This document shows positions 9,315 to 18,640 of a stretch of 64,000 nucleotides of DNA, one piece after another (position 1 is the first letter of the stretch; the number at the start of each line of letters is the position of its first letter). The notes below the pieces were generated by a model, which saw only the letters and a list, made by a program, of their open reading frames with translations, was not told where the DNA came from and made no database searches. Made by a program: the position numbers and the translations under genes. Source of the stretch: Thermohalobaculum sp038534135 (lineage in GTDB: Bacteria > Pseudomonadota > Alphaproteobacteria > Rhodobacterales > Rhodobacteraceae). Where the stretch lies: positions 1 to 64,000 of the forward strand of contig JBCAXJ010000010.1 in assembly GCA_038534135.1 (NCBI GenBank), written 5' to 3'.

Positions 9315-11219
9315 ATGGGATACAAGGACGTCTACGAGGGCTGGAAGGCCGATCCCGAAGCCTTCTGGATGGAAACAGCCGAGGCGATCGACTGGACGAA
9401 GAAACCAAGTCATGCGCTCGGCGGTGAAGCGCCGTTCTTCACCTGGTTCGAGGACGGCGAGGCGAACACCTGCTGGAACTGTGTCGACCGGCACGTCGAA
9501 GCCGGGCGCGGCGCGCAAGCGGCTTTTATCTATGACAGCCCGATCACCGGCGCCAAGCGCACGATCACTTATGCCGAACTGAAGGACGAGACCGCCAAGG
9601 TCGCCGGTGCCCTGGCCCGGCGCGGTGTCACCAAGGGTGACCGGGTCATCATCTACATGCCGATGATCCCGGAGGCCTGCATCTCTATGCTGGCCTGTGC
9701 GCGGATCGGTGCGATCCATTCGGTCGTCTTCGGCGGATTTGCGTCCAACGAATTGGCCGTGCGCCTCGACGACGCCAAGCCGAAAGCAATCCTCTCGGCC
9801 TCCTGCGGCGTCGAACCGGGCCGCATCGTCGAATACATCCCCCTGCTGGACGGAGCGGTCGAACAGGCCACGCACAAGCCCGACTTCTGCGCGCTGGTCG
9901 AGCGCGAACAGCATCCGGTCGAGGTCGATGGTGGCTTCCACATCACCTGGGACGAATTCCTCGACGGCGCCGAGCCGCACGCGTGTGTGCCGGTCGGCGG
10001 CATGGATCCTTTGTATATCATGTACACCTCGGGCACGACCGGACAGCCGAAAGGCGTGATCCGCCCGTCTGGTGGCCACATGGTGGCGCTCGCATGGACC
10101 ATGAAGAACCTCTACGGCGTCGAGCCGGGCGAAGTGTTCTGGGCGGCGTCGGATGTCGGCTGGGTCGTCGGACACTCCTATATCTGCTACGGGCCGCTGC
10201 TCACCGGAAACACATCCATCATCTTCGAGGGCAAGCCGGTCGGCACACCGGATGCGGGCACGTTCTGGCGCGTCATGTCGGAACACAAGGTCGCCAGCTT
10301 CTTCACCGCACCGACCGCATTCCGGGCGATCAAGCGCGACGACCCGAGCGGCGCGTTCGTCAAGAAATACGATCTCAGCGCCCTGCGCCTGTTGTACCTC
10401 GCCGGAGAGCGGGCGGACCCTGACACCATCCAGTGGGCCGAACGCCAGACCGGCATCCCGGTGATCGATCACTGGTGGCAGACGGAGACCGGTTGGGCGA
10501 TCGCGGGCAATCCTGCCGGGATCGAGGTGCTGCCCGTCAAGTACGGCTCGTCCTCGGTGCCCATGCCGGGCTATGACGTGCAGGTCCTGGATGAAGGCGG
10601 CAATCAGGTCGAACCGGGCACGCTGGGAGCGATTGCGATCAAGCTGCCTTTGCCACCGGGAACGCTCCCGACGCTCTGGAACGCGGACGAACGCTTCGTC
10701 AAAAGCTACATGACCACATTCCCGGGATACTACGACACATCTGACGCCGGGATCATCGATGCTGACGGCTATGTGCATATCATGGCGCGTACGGATGACG
10801 TGATCAACGTGGCCGGTCACCGGCTGTCGACCGGTGGCATGGAAGAGGTTCTGGCGGGTCACCCGGATGTCGGAGAATGCGCTGTGATCGGCGTTGCAGA
10901 TCAACTCAAGGGCCAGTTGCCGCTGGGCTTCGTCTGTCTGAACGCAGGCTGCAACCGCCCGCATGACGAGATCGTCAAGGAATGCGTCAAGCGGGTGCGC
11001 GACGAGATCGGTCCTGTCGCCGCGTTCAAGCTGGCCTGCGTGGTCGACAGACTGCCGAAGACCCGGTCCGGCAAGATCCTGCGCGCCACCATGGCGAAGA
11101 TCGCTGACGGCGAGACTTACAAGATGCCCGCGACGATCGACGATCCTGCCATTCTTGACGAAGTTGCCGAGGCTCTCAAGACGATGGGGTACGCGAAGGC
11201 CGACGCTCAGGCTTCGTAG
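9315..11219 (+). CDS. prpE: Propionyl-CoA synthetase (propionate--CoA ligase)
   Basis: A 634-residue acyl-adenylating enzyme of the Acs/PrpE type that activates propionate to propionyl-CoA with ATP and CoA. It has the AMP-binding P-loop YTSGTTGQPKGV followed by the PrpE-like RPSGGHMVAL, the A5-type motif WWQTETGW, and the C-terminal SGKILRATM with the catalytic and acetylation-target Lys. The length fits PrpE. The product feeds PccAB and methylmalonyl-CoA mutase, encoded upstream on the same strand. Specificity for propionate over acetate is inferred from family resemblance and context. Confidence 0.92.
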   Translation: MGYKDVYEGWKADPEAFWMETAEAIDWTKKPSHALGGEAPFFTWFEDGEANTCWNCVDRHVEAGRGAQAAFIYDSPITGAKRTITYAELKDETAKVAGALARRGVTKGDRVIIYMPMIPEACISMLACARIGAIHSVVFGGFASNELAVRLDDAKPKAILSASCGVEPGRIVEYIPLLDGAVEQATHKPDFCALVEREQHPVEVDGGFHITWDEFLDGAEPHACVPVGGMDPLYIMYTSGTTGQPKGVIRPSGGHMVALAWTMKNLYGVEPGEVFWAASDVGWVVGHSYICYGPLLTGNTSIIFEGKPVGTPDAGTFWRVMSEHKVASFFTAPTAFRAIKRDDPSGAFVKKYDLSALRLLYLAGERADPDTIQWAERQTGIPVIDHWWQTETGWAIAGNPAGIEVLPVKYGSSSVPMPGYDVQVLDEGGNQVEPGTLGAIAIKLPLPPGTLPTLWNADERFVKSYMTTFPGYYDTSDAGIIDADGYVHIMARTDDVINVAGHRLSTGGMEEVLAGHPDVGECAVIGVADQLKGQLPLGFVCLNAGCNRPHDEIVKECVKRVRDEIGPVAAFKLACVVDRLPKTRSGKILRATMAKIADGETYKMPATIDDPAILDEVAEALKTMGYAKADAQAS

Positions 11220-11457
11220 GCGCTGGCCCGCACGGTGCCCTATCGCCATTCGGTACACAGCGGGCAAATGTGTGGCGATTGCAGGCGTTGCCTTGGACAC
11301 CAGCGGCAACACCGGGCATAAATCGCAGGCGATCGTCGAATTCCGAGCGGGCGTAGTCACGATGTTAACGTCAGAGGGCGTAGCGTATGACGCTTTCTCG
11401 GAAGAGTCGTTCCTTGCGGGCGTGGCTTGAAGAATTGAGAATCGTCAGGAGAGGCGG

Positions 11458-12267
11458 ATGACCGTTTCCGGCTTGAACATACTGCTCGCCGAAGACAACC
11501 CGACGAACCAGTTGGTCGCCGTTCAGATGCTGGAAAGCCTGGGCGCGACTGTTACGTTGGCGCATGACGGGGCCGAAGCGCTCGAAATCATGCAAGATCG
11601 CGCATTTGACGTGGCACTGATCGATATCGAAATGCCGCGGCTATCGGGCATCGACCTGATCCGCACCCTGCGCGCAGATCCCGGCTCGAATGCGACGATG
11701 CCGATGATCGCCCTCACGGCATATGTGATGCGCGAGCACCGGGCGGCGATCGGCGAAGCGGGTGCTGACGGAATCATTGCGAAGCCGATTCTGTCCATTG
11801 AACGCTTCGGCGAGGAAATCATTGAGCACGTCACCGCGCGCCATGCACTCAACGCTCAGGCGACTGGACCGACCGCCGAGGATTCTTCGAAAGAGGAAAA
11901 TTCTGCCGAATCCGATTCGGATGAGTCGGCTGGAATAGACCATGAAATCTTCGAGCGGTTGTGCGCCTCATTTGATGAAGAGACCTTGAAAGAACTCTTC
12001 CTCCGCATCCATGGCGACATTTCCGGCGCTGCCGAGCGCATCGATGCGTCACTGCGCGAAGGTGAGACGATGGAGCTTCGTGCTGCAACGCACATCCTGA
12101 TTTCAGTGGCGGGGGCGATCGGCGCGACCCGTCTTCAATCCCTGGCGCAATGCCTTAATTCTGCCGGACATGCATCCGATATTGCCACAATTGAACGCGA
12201 TGCTCCGAAACTACTGGTCGAGGCGGAACGCGTTCTCGATTTTGTCGGAGGCAGCAAGGGGGGATAG
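11458..12267 (+). CDS. Response regulator receiver plus HPt domain protein
   Basis: A 269-residue two-domain phosphorelay protein. Residues ~6-125 are a receiver domain with acidic pocket E12/D13, phospho-acceptor D56 in LIDIEMP, and K109. A Ser/Glu-rich linker (140-158) leads to an HPt domain with H212 in AATHILISVAGAIGA. It has no kinase or output domain, so it can only relay phosphate. Its stop is 6 bases before the start of a sigma-54 activator, arguing they act in one relay. The sensor kinase is not in the window. GGAG/GAGG lies just upstream of the ATG. Confidence 0.88.
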   Translation: MTVSGLNILLAEDNPTNQLVAVQMLESLGATVTLAHDGAEALEIMQDRAFDVALIDIEMPRLSGIDLIRTLRADPGSNATMPMIALTAYVMREHRAAIGEAGADGIIAKPILSIERFGEEIIEHVTARHALNAQATGPTAEDSSKEENSAESDSDESAGIDHEIFERLCASFDEETLKELFLRIHGDISGAAERIDASLREGETMELRAATHILISVAGAIGATRLQSLAQCLNSAGHASDIATIERDAPKLLVEAERVLDFVGGSKGG

Positions 12268-12273
12268 CGCGGG

Positions 12274-13764
12274 ATGGAACACCGGTTCCGGGATACGGTT
12301 CTTCTCGTCGAGGATACGCCGTCGCTTTCCATGGTTTATCAGGCGGCTCTGGAACGAGCTCAACTGAAGGTGGAGCCGGTCTTTAGCGCACGAGAGGCGC
12401 AGTCCGCGCTCGCTAAACGGGCATACAAGATCATCCTCCTCGATCTCATGCTGCCCGATGGCAACGGGCTCGACATCCTCAAGTCAATCAAGCAGCGTTC
12501 TCCAGGCACGAAGACCGTCGTTATAACTGCTGACGGTTCGATCAACCGTGCCGTCGAAGCGATGCGAAGCGGTGCATTCGACTTTCTTGTGAAACCATTC
12601 GACGACCGGCGTCTCTTCAGCGCCGTGAAGAATGCGATCAGTTCGCTGACGCAAGAGGAACACGAGCAAAGCGTCGCACCTGAGCGTACGGAAACCGACA
12701 CCTCACCGATGAGCGGCTTCGTCGGGTCATCCGCCCAGATGATGCAGATCTACCGGATGATCCGCAGCATCGGAAAATCCACGGCGACGGTGTTCATCAC
12801 GGGCGAAAGCGGGACCGGGAAAGAAATCGCGGCCCACGCCATCCACGCCCAGTCGAACCGGCAGTCAGGCCCGTTCATCCCGATCAATTGCGGCGCTATT
12901 CCCAGGGACCTTCTCGAGTCGGAGGTGTTCGGGCATCTGAAAGGCTCATTTACAGGGGCGATCTCCGATAAGATCGGGGCAGCCGCGGCGGCGGATGGCG
13001 GCACGCTGTTCCTGGACGAGATTTGCGAGATGGACCTCGCCCTTCAAACGAAACTTCTGCGTTTCTTGCAGACGTCGATGATCCAGCCCGTCGGCGCAGT
13101 GGAGCCGCGCAAGATCGATGTTCGCATCGTCTGTGCGACGAACCGCGATCCGGCCGCCGAAGTCCAGGCTGGCCGCTTCCGCGAGGACCTTTTTTATCGT
13201 CTGCATGTCGTTCCGATCAACATGCCGCCTCTCCGCGATCGCGGCGACGATGTGATCGAGATTGCCGATATGCTGTTGCGGCGCTTCAGCAAGGAAGAGA
13301 ACAAATCGTTCCGCCGCCTCAGCATCGATGCAACGGATGCGCTGCGCGGCTACCCGTGGCCGGGAAATGTCCGACAACTGGAGAACACGCTCCGCAACGC
13401 TGTTGTGTTGAACGATGGTATCGAAGTGACGCTCGAAATGATGCCATCGATTGTGGTCACCTCACCGCCGCCTGCGAATGCACTGGTCGAACCATCGGCC
13501 CGGATCAATGGCTACGAAGGCTATCGACCCGCAACCGCTCACGGCGTCATGGGACACATCGAGCCCCCCATGAACGCGGCACTCGGAATGAGTGATTCTC
13601 TCAAGACCCTCGTGGGCTCCACTCTGGCGGATGTCGAACGAGAGTTCATTGAAGTGACGATTCGTGAGTGCGATGGCTCTATCCCCCGCGCTGCACGCAT
13701 TCTCGACGTAAGTCCGAGCACTCTCTACCGAAAGCGGGAGGCTTGGGAGCGGTCTGTATCCTGA
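12274..13764 (+). CDS. Sigma-54-dependent response regulator, LuxO/NtrC-like
   Basis: A 496-residue protein: receiver domain (D57 in LLDLMLP), AAA+ domain with Walker A GESGTGKE (177-184), the sigma-54 contact loop as GSFTGA (224-229) instead of the common GAFTGA, Walker B GTLFLDEI (243-250), arginine finger region FREDLFYRL, and a Fis-type helix-turn-helix at the C-terminus (AARILDVSPSTLYRK). It activates transcription by RNA polymerase with sigma-54 when phosphorylated. The preceding REC-HPt gene probably feeds it phosphate, resembling LuxU-LuxO. Its targets are unknown; the flagellar genes nearby are candidates only by proximity. Confidence 0.93.
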   Translation: MEHRFRDTVLLVEDTPSLSMVYQAALERAQLKVEPVFSAREAQSALAKRAYKIILLDLMLPDGNGLDILKSIKQRSPGTKTVVITADGSINRAVEAMRSGAFDFLVKPFDDRRLFSAVKNAISSLTQEEHEQSVAPERTETDTSPMSGFVGSSAQMMQIYRMIRSIGKSTATVFITGESGTGKEIAAHAIHAQSNRQSGPFIPINCGAIPRDLLESEVFGHLKGSFTGAISDKIGAAAAADGGTLFLDEICEMDLALQTKLLRFLQTSMIQPVGAVEPRKIDVRIVCATNRDPAAEVQAGRFREDLFYRLHVVPINMPPLRDRGDDVIEIADMLLRRFSKEENKSFRRLSIDATDALRGYPWPGNVRQLENTLRNAVVLNDGIEVTLEMMPSIVVTSPPPANALVEPSARINGYEGYRPATAHGVMGHIEPPMNAALGMSDSLKTLVGSTLADVEREFIEVTIRECDGSIPRAARILDVSPSTLYRKREAWERSVS

Positions 13765-13875
13765 AGCTAGGCCTTTAGACCGCGCCTAGATTCAACCCAA
13801 GATGGGTTCCGTTGTCGCAGTTCACCAGTGTGCCAAGCCCAAATTATCGTGAACTGAAGCCGGTGTTTCGAGAGA

Positions 13876-13950
13876 TGGCTCCGGCGGTAGGATTCGAACC
13901 TACGACCAGCGGATTAACAGTCCGATGCTCTACCACTGAGCTACGCCGGA
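13876..13950 (-). tRNA. tRNA-Asn (anticodon GUU)
   Basis: The minus strand reads a complete 75-nt cloverleaf: acceptor arms tccggcg and cgccgga, a D arm with gctcagtggtagagc, an anticodon loop ctgttaa with GTT at 13916-13918 (plus-strand aac), a T arm ggttcgaatcc, and an encoded CCA end (13876-13878). It stands alone between the sigma-54 activator and the IclR gene. Confidence 0.97.
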
Positions 13951-14017
13951 AGACTATCTCGCGAAAGCTGGGCGCGTATAACAAGGCGCGTTTGGGTCGT
14001 CCAGTGGATTGTTCACG

Positions 14018-14833
14018 TCACGACGCGGCGCGTTTCTGAACCTGGATTCCGCCGAAGTCTCGCGTTGCTTCAGACGCGGCCTGTGCGACGGTTTCGCCAA
14101 GAGACTTCAACCGTTCGTCAGGAATGCGCGCGGTCGGTCCAGAAATTGACACCGCAGCAACGACATCTCCGAATTCGTTGAAGACCGGAGCCGAAACACA
14201 TCGGAGGCCGAGGGCATGCTCCTCGTCATCGATTGCGTATCCCTGGCGCCGAACCGAGTCCAATGCGGACGCAAGAAGCCTGTGATCCACGATCGTTTTG
14301 TCAGTGATCCGGGACAGGCTGAACTGGCGCAGTACATTCTCCAGCCTGTTGGGGTCCATGTTGGCCATCAACACCTTTCCGGCCGCAGACGTATGCAGCA
14401 TGACCCGGCCACCGATACCCGTGAGCGCTCTCATCGCATGACGCGACTCGATTTGCCCAATACACACCGCTTCGCCGTCACTCTCGACAAACAGGTTGGA
14501 TGTTTCACCTGTGACTTCCATCAGGCGTCGGAGGTAAGGCCGCACCAAGGCAAGCGTGTCCCTGCTACGTGCGAACGATGATCCGACGAAGAACGCAGCA
14601 ACCCCGATCCGCCACAAGCCCACCTGTGGGTCGGGCCGTACGAATCTCTCTGCCTCAAGGGTGGTAAGCAGGCGGTGTGTTGTTGACGGCGGCAGCTGGG
14701 TTGCCTCTGACAATTCAGTCAATGACATTCCATCGGAGCTCGCCGCCAAATGTTTCATGATCGAGAGTGCACGCGTCAACGAACGCACTTGCCCCGTGTT
14801 TCGTCCTTCCGACTCCGGCATCCTCAAACCCAT
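14018..14833 (-). CDS. IclR family transcriptional regulator
   Basis: A 271-residue regulator. An N-terminal winged helix (residues ~16-75; ALSIMKHL, LPPSTTHRLLTTLE) is followed by an IclR ligand-binding domain (GGRVMLHTSAAGKVLMA, IDDEEHALGLRCVSAPVF, GPTARI). It resembles the Rhodobacterales group that includes BhcR, the glyoxylate-responsive regulator of the beta-hydroxyaspartate cycle, but no bhc genes are present, so I leave the symbol blank. The frame is open further upstream to 15208, but that stretch is not protein-like; the ATG at 14833 (or 14821) fits the family length. Confidence 0.85.
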   Translation of the reverse strand: MGLRMPESEGRNTGQVRSLTRALSIMKHLAASSDGMSLTELSEATQLPPSTTHRLLTTLEAERFVRPDPQVGLWRIGVAAFFVGSSFARSRDTLALVRPYLRRLMEVTGETSNLFVESDGEAVCIGQIESRHAMRALTGIGGRVMLHTSAAGKVLMANMDPNRLENVLRQFSLSRITDKTIVDHRLLASALDSVRRQGYAIDDEEHALGLRCVSAPVFNEFGDVVAAVSISGPTARIPDERLKSLGETVAQAASEATRDFGGIQVQKRAAS

Positions 14834-15087
14834 CCATGACTTCTGAAAAAGAAATAGCTCGGACCGCTTGTTTGAGAAGGGTAATTCCCTCTGCGCGTGC
14901 GGATTGTCCGAAAGCAGCGAGTGCACACCCCGGTCCGAAGACACAGATTCCACACTAGCCGGCACCGAGTCCTGCAATGTCGGTCCGATGCCTCTCGCGC
15001 ATGTAAGAGTCCTACCGCCCTCAGGAAGAGCTTCGCGAAACACAGCTCCGACGGCCAACGGCGTTTTTGAGTGAATTAATTCGACGG

Positions 15088-15104
15088 TTAACCTCTCGTT
15101 TACC
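15088..15104 (+). promoter_or_regulatory. Near-consensus CtrA-type box
   Basis: TTAA-cctctcg-TTTACC matches the CtrA full site TTAA-N7-TTAAC(C) with one mismatch in the second half. Another TTAAC half site lies at 15114-15118. It sits 255 bases upstream of the IclR start and about 350 bases beyond the flagellar DUF1217 stop. Function is inferred. Confidence 0.3.
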
Positions 15105-15227
15105 ATCGCGCGATTAACAATGGTGCACTCTCCAGCGGATGCGGAAGAGATGCGGATCACCCCCCCGTTCTCACACCCATCTCCCCGGTCCGCTGAGAGC
15201 AGCCCCAATACCCTCAGACGGGTATCA

Positions 15228-15254
15228 CCGCCCCAGCTCGAATGGCTGGGGCGG
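15228..15254. terminator. Perfect 10-bp hairpin, probable terminator
   Basis: ccgccccagc (15228-15237) pairs exactly with gctggggcgg (15245-15254) around a 7-base loop. On the plus strand it is followed by tttctggtttt. It lies downstream of the leftward flagellar operon ending at 15456, but the T-rich side faces the plus strand, so the direction is uncertain. Confidence 0.5.
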
Positions 15255-15455
15255 TTTCTGGTTTTAGTGTCTGCCGCGCCACTCGCACCAAGGTACGGTC
15301 ACCTACGGAATTAAGCGATGGACATGCACATTCCGATGAAAGCATCGTGCGCAAAGCATGCCGTAATTGCCGGCAGCATCCAGTCGATCTGAAGAGCCGA
15401 AGCTCAGCAGCCAGCTCTTTCAGAGCAACCTAAATGCGCGTCGAACCCATGGTGA

Positions 15456-16298
15456 TCAAACGAAGCCGGACGCGAAGAGGTTTGCTTGAGCTCCGCCACC
15501 GAGACCGCTGGTCTGCAGCAGCGTCAGTGCAGCAGACCCACGCACACTCGATGAAACTGCGCCTGATTGAACCTGCCGGTTGAGGAGGAAACGATCAACG
15601 ACTTCCGCCAACCGGGCCGGATCTGCCAACTCACTTGGCGAAGAGATATCGAAGATCCGTCGAGCGCGCGAGATCACCTCGTCGACCTGCTGGTCAAGCT
15701 CGATCAACCCAAACTGTTCAGGCAGATTCAGCGCAGTTTCCAGTACATCTCTCAAAGGTGGAGATCCAAGAAGCCTGAGCCAAACCGTTCTATCGGTCGA
15801 GCCACTTGATGCGAGCTCTGGCGCTTCCCGCTTGAAGTTCAGGGCGAGGCGCATGTCCAGATCGACCTCTCCCACAGAAAGCTCGAACTGACGCTCCCGA
15901 TACTGCTCGACCAGGTTGAGTCGCGTGTCCTCGAACACTAAGAGTCCGCCAACATCTCCAAACCCAAGGAACTCGGACATTTCCCGGTAAGCGGGATCAA
16001 CCAACCTGTTCGCGAACGACCGGTCATCGAAAGTTCCTTCTTCGATTACCTTCCGTACGAAAGCACCCTTGTTAAGATCTTCGTCGAGACCGAACGCTCC
16101 CAAAACCACGGCGAGTACCCGCCGATCTGACATCAGCTGATCAACGGACGTGATGCTGCCAGCCGTTTCGAGAAAATAGTCTATTTCCCGCTGAACATCC
16201 GGACTCTTGTTAAAGAGCTCCAACTGTCGATCCATCGTACGTTCAAGGAACTTGAAGCCAGAAAGACCACCGATCGGAATTGCGGGAGGAAACGGCAT
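15456..16298 (-). CDS. DUF1217 family flagellar-locus protein
   Basis: A 280-residue DUF1217 protein, a family found almost only in alphaproteobacterial flagellar clusters. Features include the N-terminal GLSGFKFLERTMDRQLELF segment and repeated aspartate-rich helices. There is no signal peptide. The start overlaps the flbT stop by one base (TAATG), so flaF-flbT-DUF1217 is a translationally coupled unit. A role linked to flagellin export or filament assembly is inferred from context only. Confidence 0.82.
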   Translation of the reverse strand: MPFPPAIPIGGLSGFKFLERTMDRQLELFNKSPDVQREIDYFLETAGSITSVDQLMSDRRVLAVVLGAFGLDEDLNKGAFVRKVIEEGTFDDRSFANRLVDPAYREMSEFLGFGDVGGLLVFEDTRLNLVEQYRERQFELSVGEVDLDMRLALNFKREAPELASSGSTDRTVWLRLLGSPPLRDVLETALNLPEQFGLIELDQQVDEVISRARRIFDISSPSELADPARLAEVVDRFLLNRQVQSGAVSSSVRGSAALTLLQTSGLGGGAQANLFASGFV

Positions 16299-16732
16299 TA
16301 CTGGGTGTACCCCACAGCTCGCGATGACGGCAAAGCCTCGGAGTTGAGCAAGGCGTCCTCGATGGGGATGAGTTTGCGCAGATACTTCAGAACTCCGTAG
16401 AAGTTCAGTTCCTCAAGCGCTTCGTATGCGTCATCGAGGTGCTCAACACCGTCGAGACCGCTCATCGCGCTCTGAAGATGATTGATCCCAGTCCGAAGCT
16501 GCGCCGTGGCATCATCGATGTTCACCTCGCCCGCAACTGCTAGCTGAGCGATGTAGCAGACGCGTTTCACGGGCGTTGTCGCCTGGTCGGGATGGATGGC
16601 ATCGCGAAGACGCAGAATCTTGGCGTCAGGCGTCTTGATGATCAGTCGCGCGTTTCGATCACCGTTTTGCATGACGACGCCGTTGACGAGAATCTGCTCG
16701 TGCGCGCGCAACTTCAATATGAGGCCGGGCAT
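16298..16732 (-). CDS. flbT: Flagellar biosynthesis repressor FlbT
   Basis: A 144-residue FlbT protein, full length for the family, beginning PGLILKLRAHEQILVNG. In Caulobacter FlbT binds flagellin mRNA and couples its translation to filament assembly, opposing FlaF. It overlaps flaF by one base upstream and the DUF1217 gene by one base downstream, and lies next to the flagellin gene as expected for a post-transcriptional flagellin control unit. Confidence 0.93.
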   Translation of the reverse strand: MPGLILKLRAHEQILVNGVVMQNGDRNARLIIKTPDAKILRLRDAIHPDQATTPVKRVCYIAQLAVAGEVNIDDATAQLRTGINHLQSAMSGLDGVEHLDDAYEALEELNFYGVLKYLRKLIPIEDALLNSEALPSSRAVGYTQ

Positions 16733-17103
16733 CAGAGTCGCTCCTCGCCGTTTAAGTTTCCTTTGAGTCCCTGCATGATCGCGGAGTTGATCTCGATGAG
16801 CGGTTCCACACCCGCTTCACGGCGCATGACTTTGGTCGTGTGGGCCTGTGTGAATTCAAACAAATAGAACAGTTGCGCTCGCAGTTGCTGTGGCAAACCG
16901 TTGTCCGCGTCCATCACGTCGAAGGCTATTGTACGCCACAAGTTCAAATTTTCTGTCAGCGCTTGTAGCAGCGCCGGAAAGTCTGCGGCATCTGAAGCGC
17001 GCCGCTTGAGTTGCCCCGTGACATTCGAGAAGACCTTGTACTCGATATCACGCGGCAGTGCGGTAGAACGCGCCGCGGCCATATAACCACTCGTTTGGAG
17101 CAT
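16732..17103 (-). CDS. flaF: Flagellar biosynthesis regulator FlaF
   Basis: A 123-residue FlaF protein (PRDIEYKVFSNVTGQL, LWRTIAFDVMDADNGLP, LFYLFEFTQAHT). FlaF promotes flagellin translation and export and acts with FlbT. It follows the flagellin gene, separated from it by a terminator hairpin, and overlaps flbT by one base. Confidence 0.93.
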   Translation of the reverse strand: MLQTSGYMAAARSTALPRDIEYKVFSNVTGQLKRRASDAADFPALLQALTENLNLWRTIAFDVMDADNGLPQQLRAQLFYLFEFTQAHTTKVMRREAGVEPLIEINSAIMQGLKGNLNGEERL

Positions 17104-17167
17104 GGAGTTCCCCTTGCCCGAGCCTGAGGCTCAGTAGGACTGGCCATTCCGACCGACGTCCGAAAGA

Positions 17168-17191
17168 GGCCGAGGCGAAGTCGCCTCGGCC
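17168..17191 (-). terminator. Rho-independent terminator after flagellin
   Basis: ggccgaggc (17168-17176) and gcctcggcc (17183-17191) form a GC-rich stem with a 6-base loop. On the minus strand it is followed by ctcttt. It lies 11 bases past the flagellin stop and before flaF, so it should limit read-through from the abundant flagellin transcript. Confidence 0.75.
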
Positions 17192-17201
17192 AGTGTTTGA
17201 A

Positions 17202-18410
17202 TTACCGGAACAGCGCCAGGATGTTCTGCGGTGCCTGGTTGGCGATCGACAATGCCTGGATACCCAGCTGCTGCTGCACCTGCAGGGCCTGCAAACGCGC
17301 AGAGGCTTCTTCCAGATCAGCGTCAACGAGTGCGCCGATGCCGCTCTTGAAGCTGTCGATCAGGGTCGACATGAAGGTGTTCTGCAGCTCGACCCGCTTT
17401 TCGGCAGTTCCGAGAGAAGCCTGAGCGTCAACCACAGTCTGGATCATTGTCTCGATCGACGTCAGACCTGCCTGAGCACCTGGCGCGGTAGACACGTCAA
17501 GTGCCTGAAGTGCCGACAGACCGCCTGCACCGGCAGTCACAACACGTGCCGAAACCGTGAAGTCACCAGCGGCGTTCGTGTTACCCAGATCAATCTGGCC
17601 GCCCGAAACGAAGTCGGTCACAAGACCGGTGATGTTTGCAGCATCGATTTGAGCAAGCAGACCGGCAGCAATCACATCTTCATTGTTCGTAGCAGCAGCG
17701 TCGCTAGCCGTCACTGTGTAGCTGACTGTGGTGTCTTCCACGGTGAACTCGATCCGATCACCTTCCGCCAGCGTACCCGGTGCAATCACGAGCGACTCAT
17801 CTGCAACGGCGCCACCGGCATCCAGGAAGAATGCTGCATTGTCTGCATCCGCCGAAACGCCACTCGAACCGGCCAAACCGCCGGCGACGGCACCTGCAGC
17901 CGTACCAAGGTTCTGTGCCGTTACGGTGATGTTGCTGGCCGTGACGTTGCCGGTGGCATCACGGTCAAGGGAAGACAGGATCGTTGCACTTGCAACGCTG
18001 TTGTCGAGCAAGTTCAGGCCGTTGAACTGCGCGGCGTTGACAATCCCTTCGACCTGGCTGCGCAACGAGACGATCTCGTTCTGGATGGTTACACGATCGA
18101 CGTTGTCTTCATTGGCTGCAACGATCTGACTCTTGATCTCGTTCAGCAATTCGCCCACTTGGTTGGCAGCATTTGAAGCCACCGAAACGGTTGCCGCACC
18201 AAGGTTCAGCGAATCGCTGATCGCCTGGAAACCGGCGACGTCCGATTCCATGACCTTCGAGATCGCGAAGACCGCCGCGCCGTCCTTGGCTGTCGCGATC
18301 TTTTTGCCGGTCGAGATCTGAGAATTGACTTGCTCGAGATTGCTGTTGGTCGACCGCAGGGTCTGCAGGGCGATCATAGCCGACGAGTTGGTGAGAACAC
18401 TTGCACTCAT
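17202..18410 (-). CDS. fliC: Flagellin
   Basis: A 402-residue filament subunit. The conserved N-terminal D0/D1 region (ALQTLRSTNSNLEQVNSQIS, residues ~15-34) and C-terminal D1/D0 region (LGTAEKRVELQ, ALSIANQAPQNILALFR) are present, flanking a variable Ala/Gly/Asp-rich centre. This is a single flagellin gene in the window. AAAAGGAATG precedes the ATG. Translation is expected to be set by the downstream FlaF and FlbT. The 230-base gap upstream to the FlgN-like gene should hold its promoter, but I could not make out a clear sigma-28 or sigma-54 site. Confidence 0.95.
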   Translation of the reverse strand: MSASVLTNSSAMIALQTLRSTNSNLEQVNSQISTGKKIATAKDGAAVFAISKVMESDVAGFQAISDSLNLGAATVSVASNAANQVGELLNEIKSQIVAANEDNVDRVTIQNEIVSLRSQVEGIVNAAQFNGLNLLDNSVASATILSSLDRDATGNVTASNITVTAQNLGTAAGAVAGGLAGSSGVSADADNAAFFLDAGGAVADESLVIAPGTLAEGDRIEFTVEDTTVSYTVTASDAAATNNEDVIAAGLLAQIDAANITGLVTDFVSGGQIDLGNTNAAGDFTVSARVVTAGAGGLSALQALDVSTAPGAQAGLTSIETMIQTVVDAQASLGTAEKRVELQNTFMSTLIDSFKSGIGALVDADLEEASARLQALQVQQQLGIQALSIANQAPQNILALFR

Positions 18411-18640
18411 GTGACATCATTCCTTTTAAAGGCGGAGCGTTCGGCGCCGCTTCTACAAACGAGCCCCGTTTCCGGGACAGTGCGCGGCGGCTTCGCTCAC
18501 ATCGCGCGGGAACATGTCTTCTGACGTGTGACCGGGCCTACTGCCCGGGCGGCAGACTTTACTGCAGCGGGGTTAGGAAACACCCAAACGCTTGCCAGCA
18601 GGTAAAACCCATTGACTGTTTTTGGGACGAAAACACGGTT

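Larger units (their letters stand above)
14834..15455. other. Gene-free interval between IclR gene and flagellar operon
   Basis: About 620 bases with no convincing gene. It contains an AT-rich stretch at 15068-15120 with three TTAAC/TTTAC-type half sites, and one strong hairpin at 15228-15254. The rest shows no recognisable structure. Confidence 0.5.

Noticed and set aside
9282..11360. 692-codon minus-strand frame opposite prpE
   Set aside because: It is antisense to a motif-complete PrpE and has no family resemblance.
13767..13789. Weak ctaggc/gcctag hairpin after the sigma-54 activator
   Set aside because: The stem has only six base pairs, an 11-base loop and no T-run, so I did not list it as a terminator.
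14834..15208. N-terminal extension of the IclR protein
   Set aside because: Composition is not protein-like and the family length fits the start at 14833.
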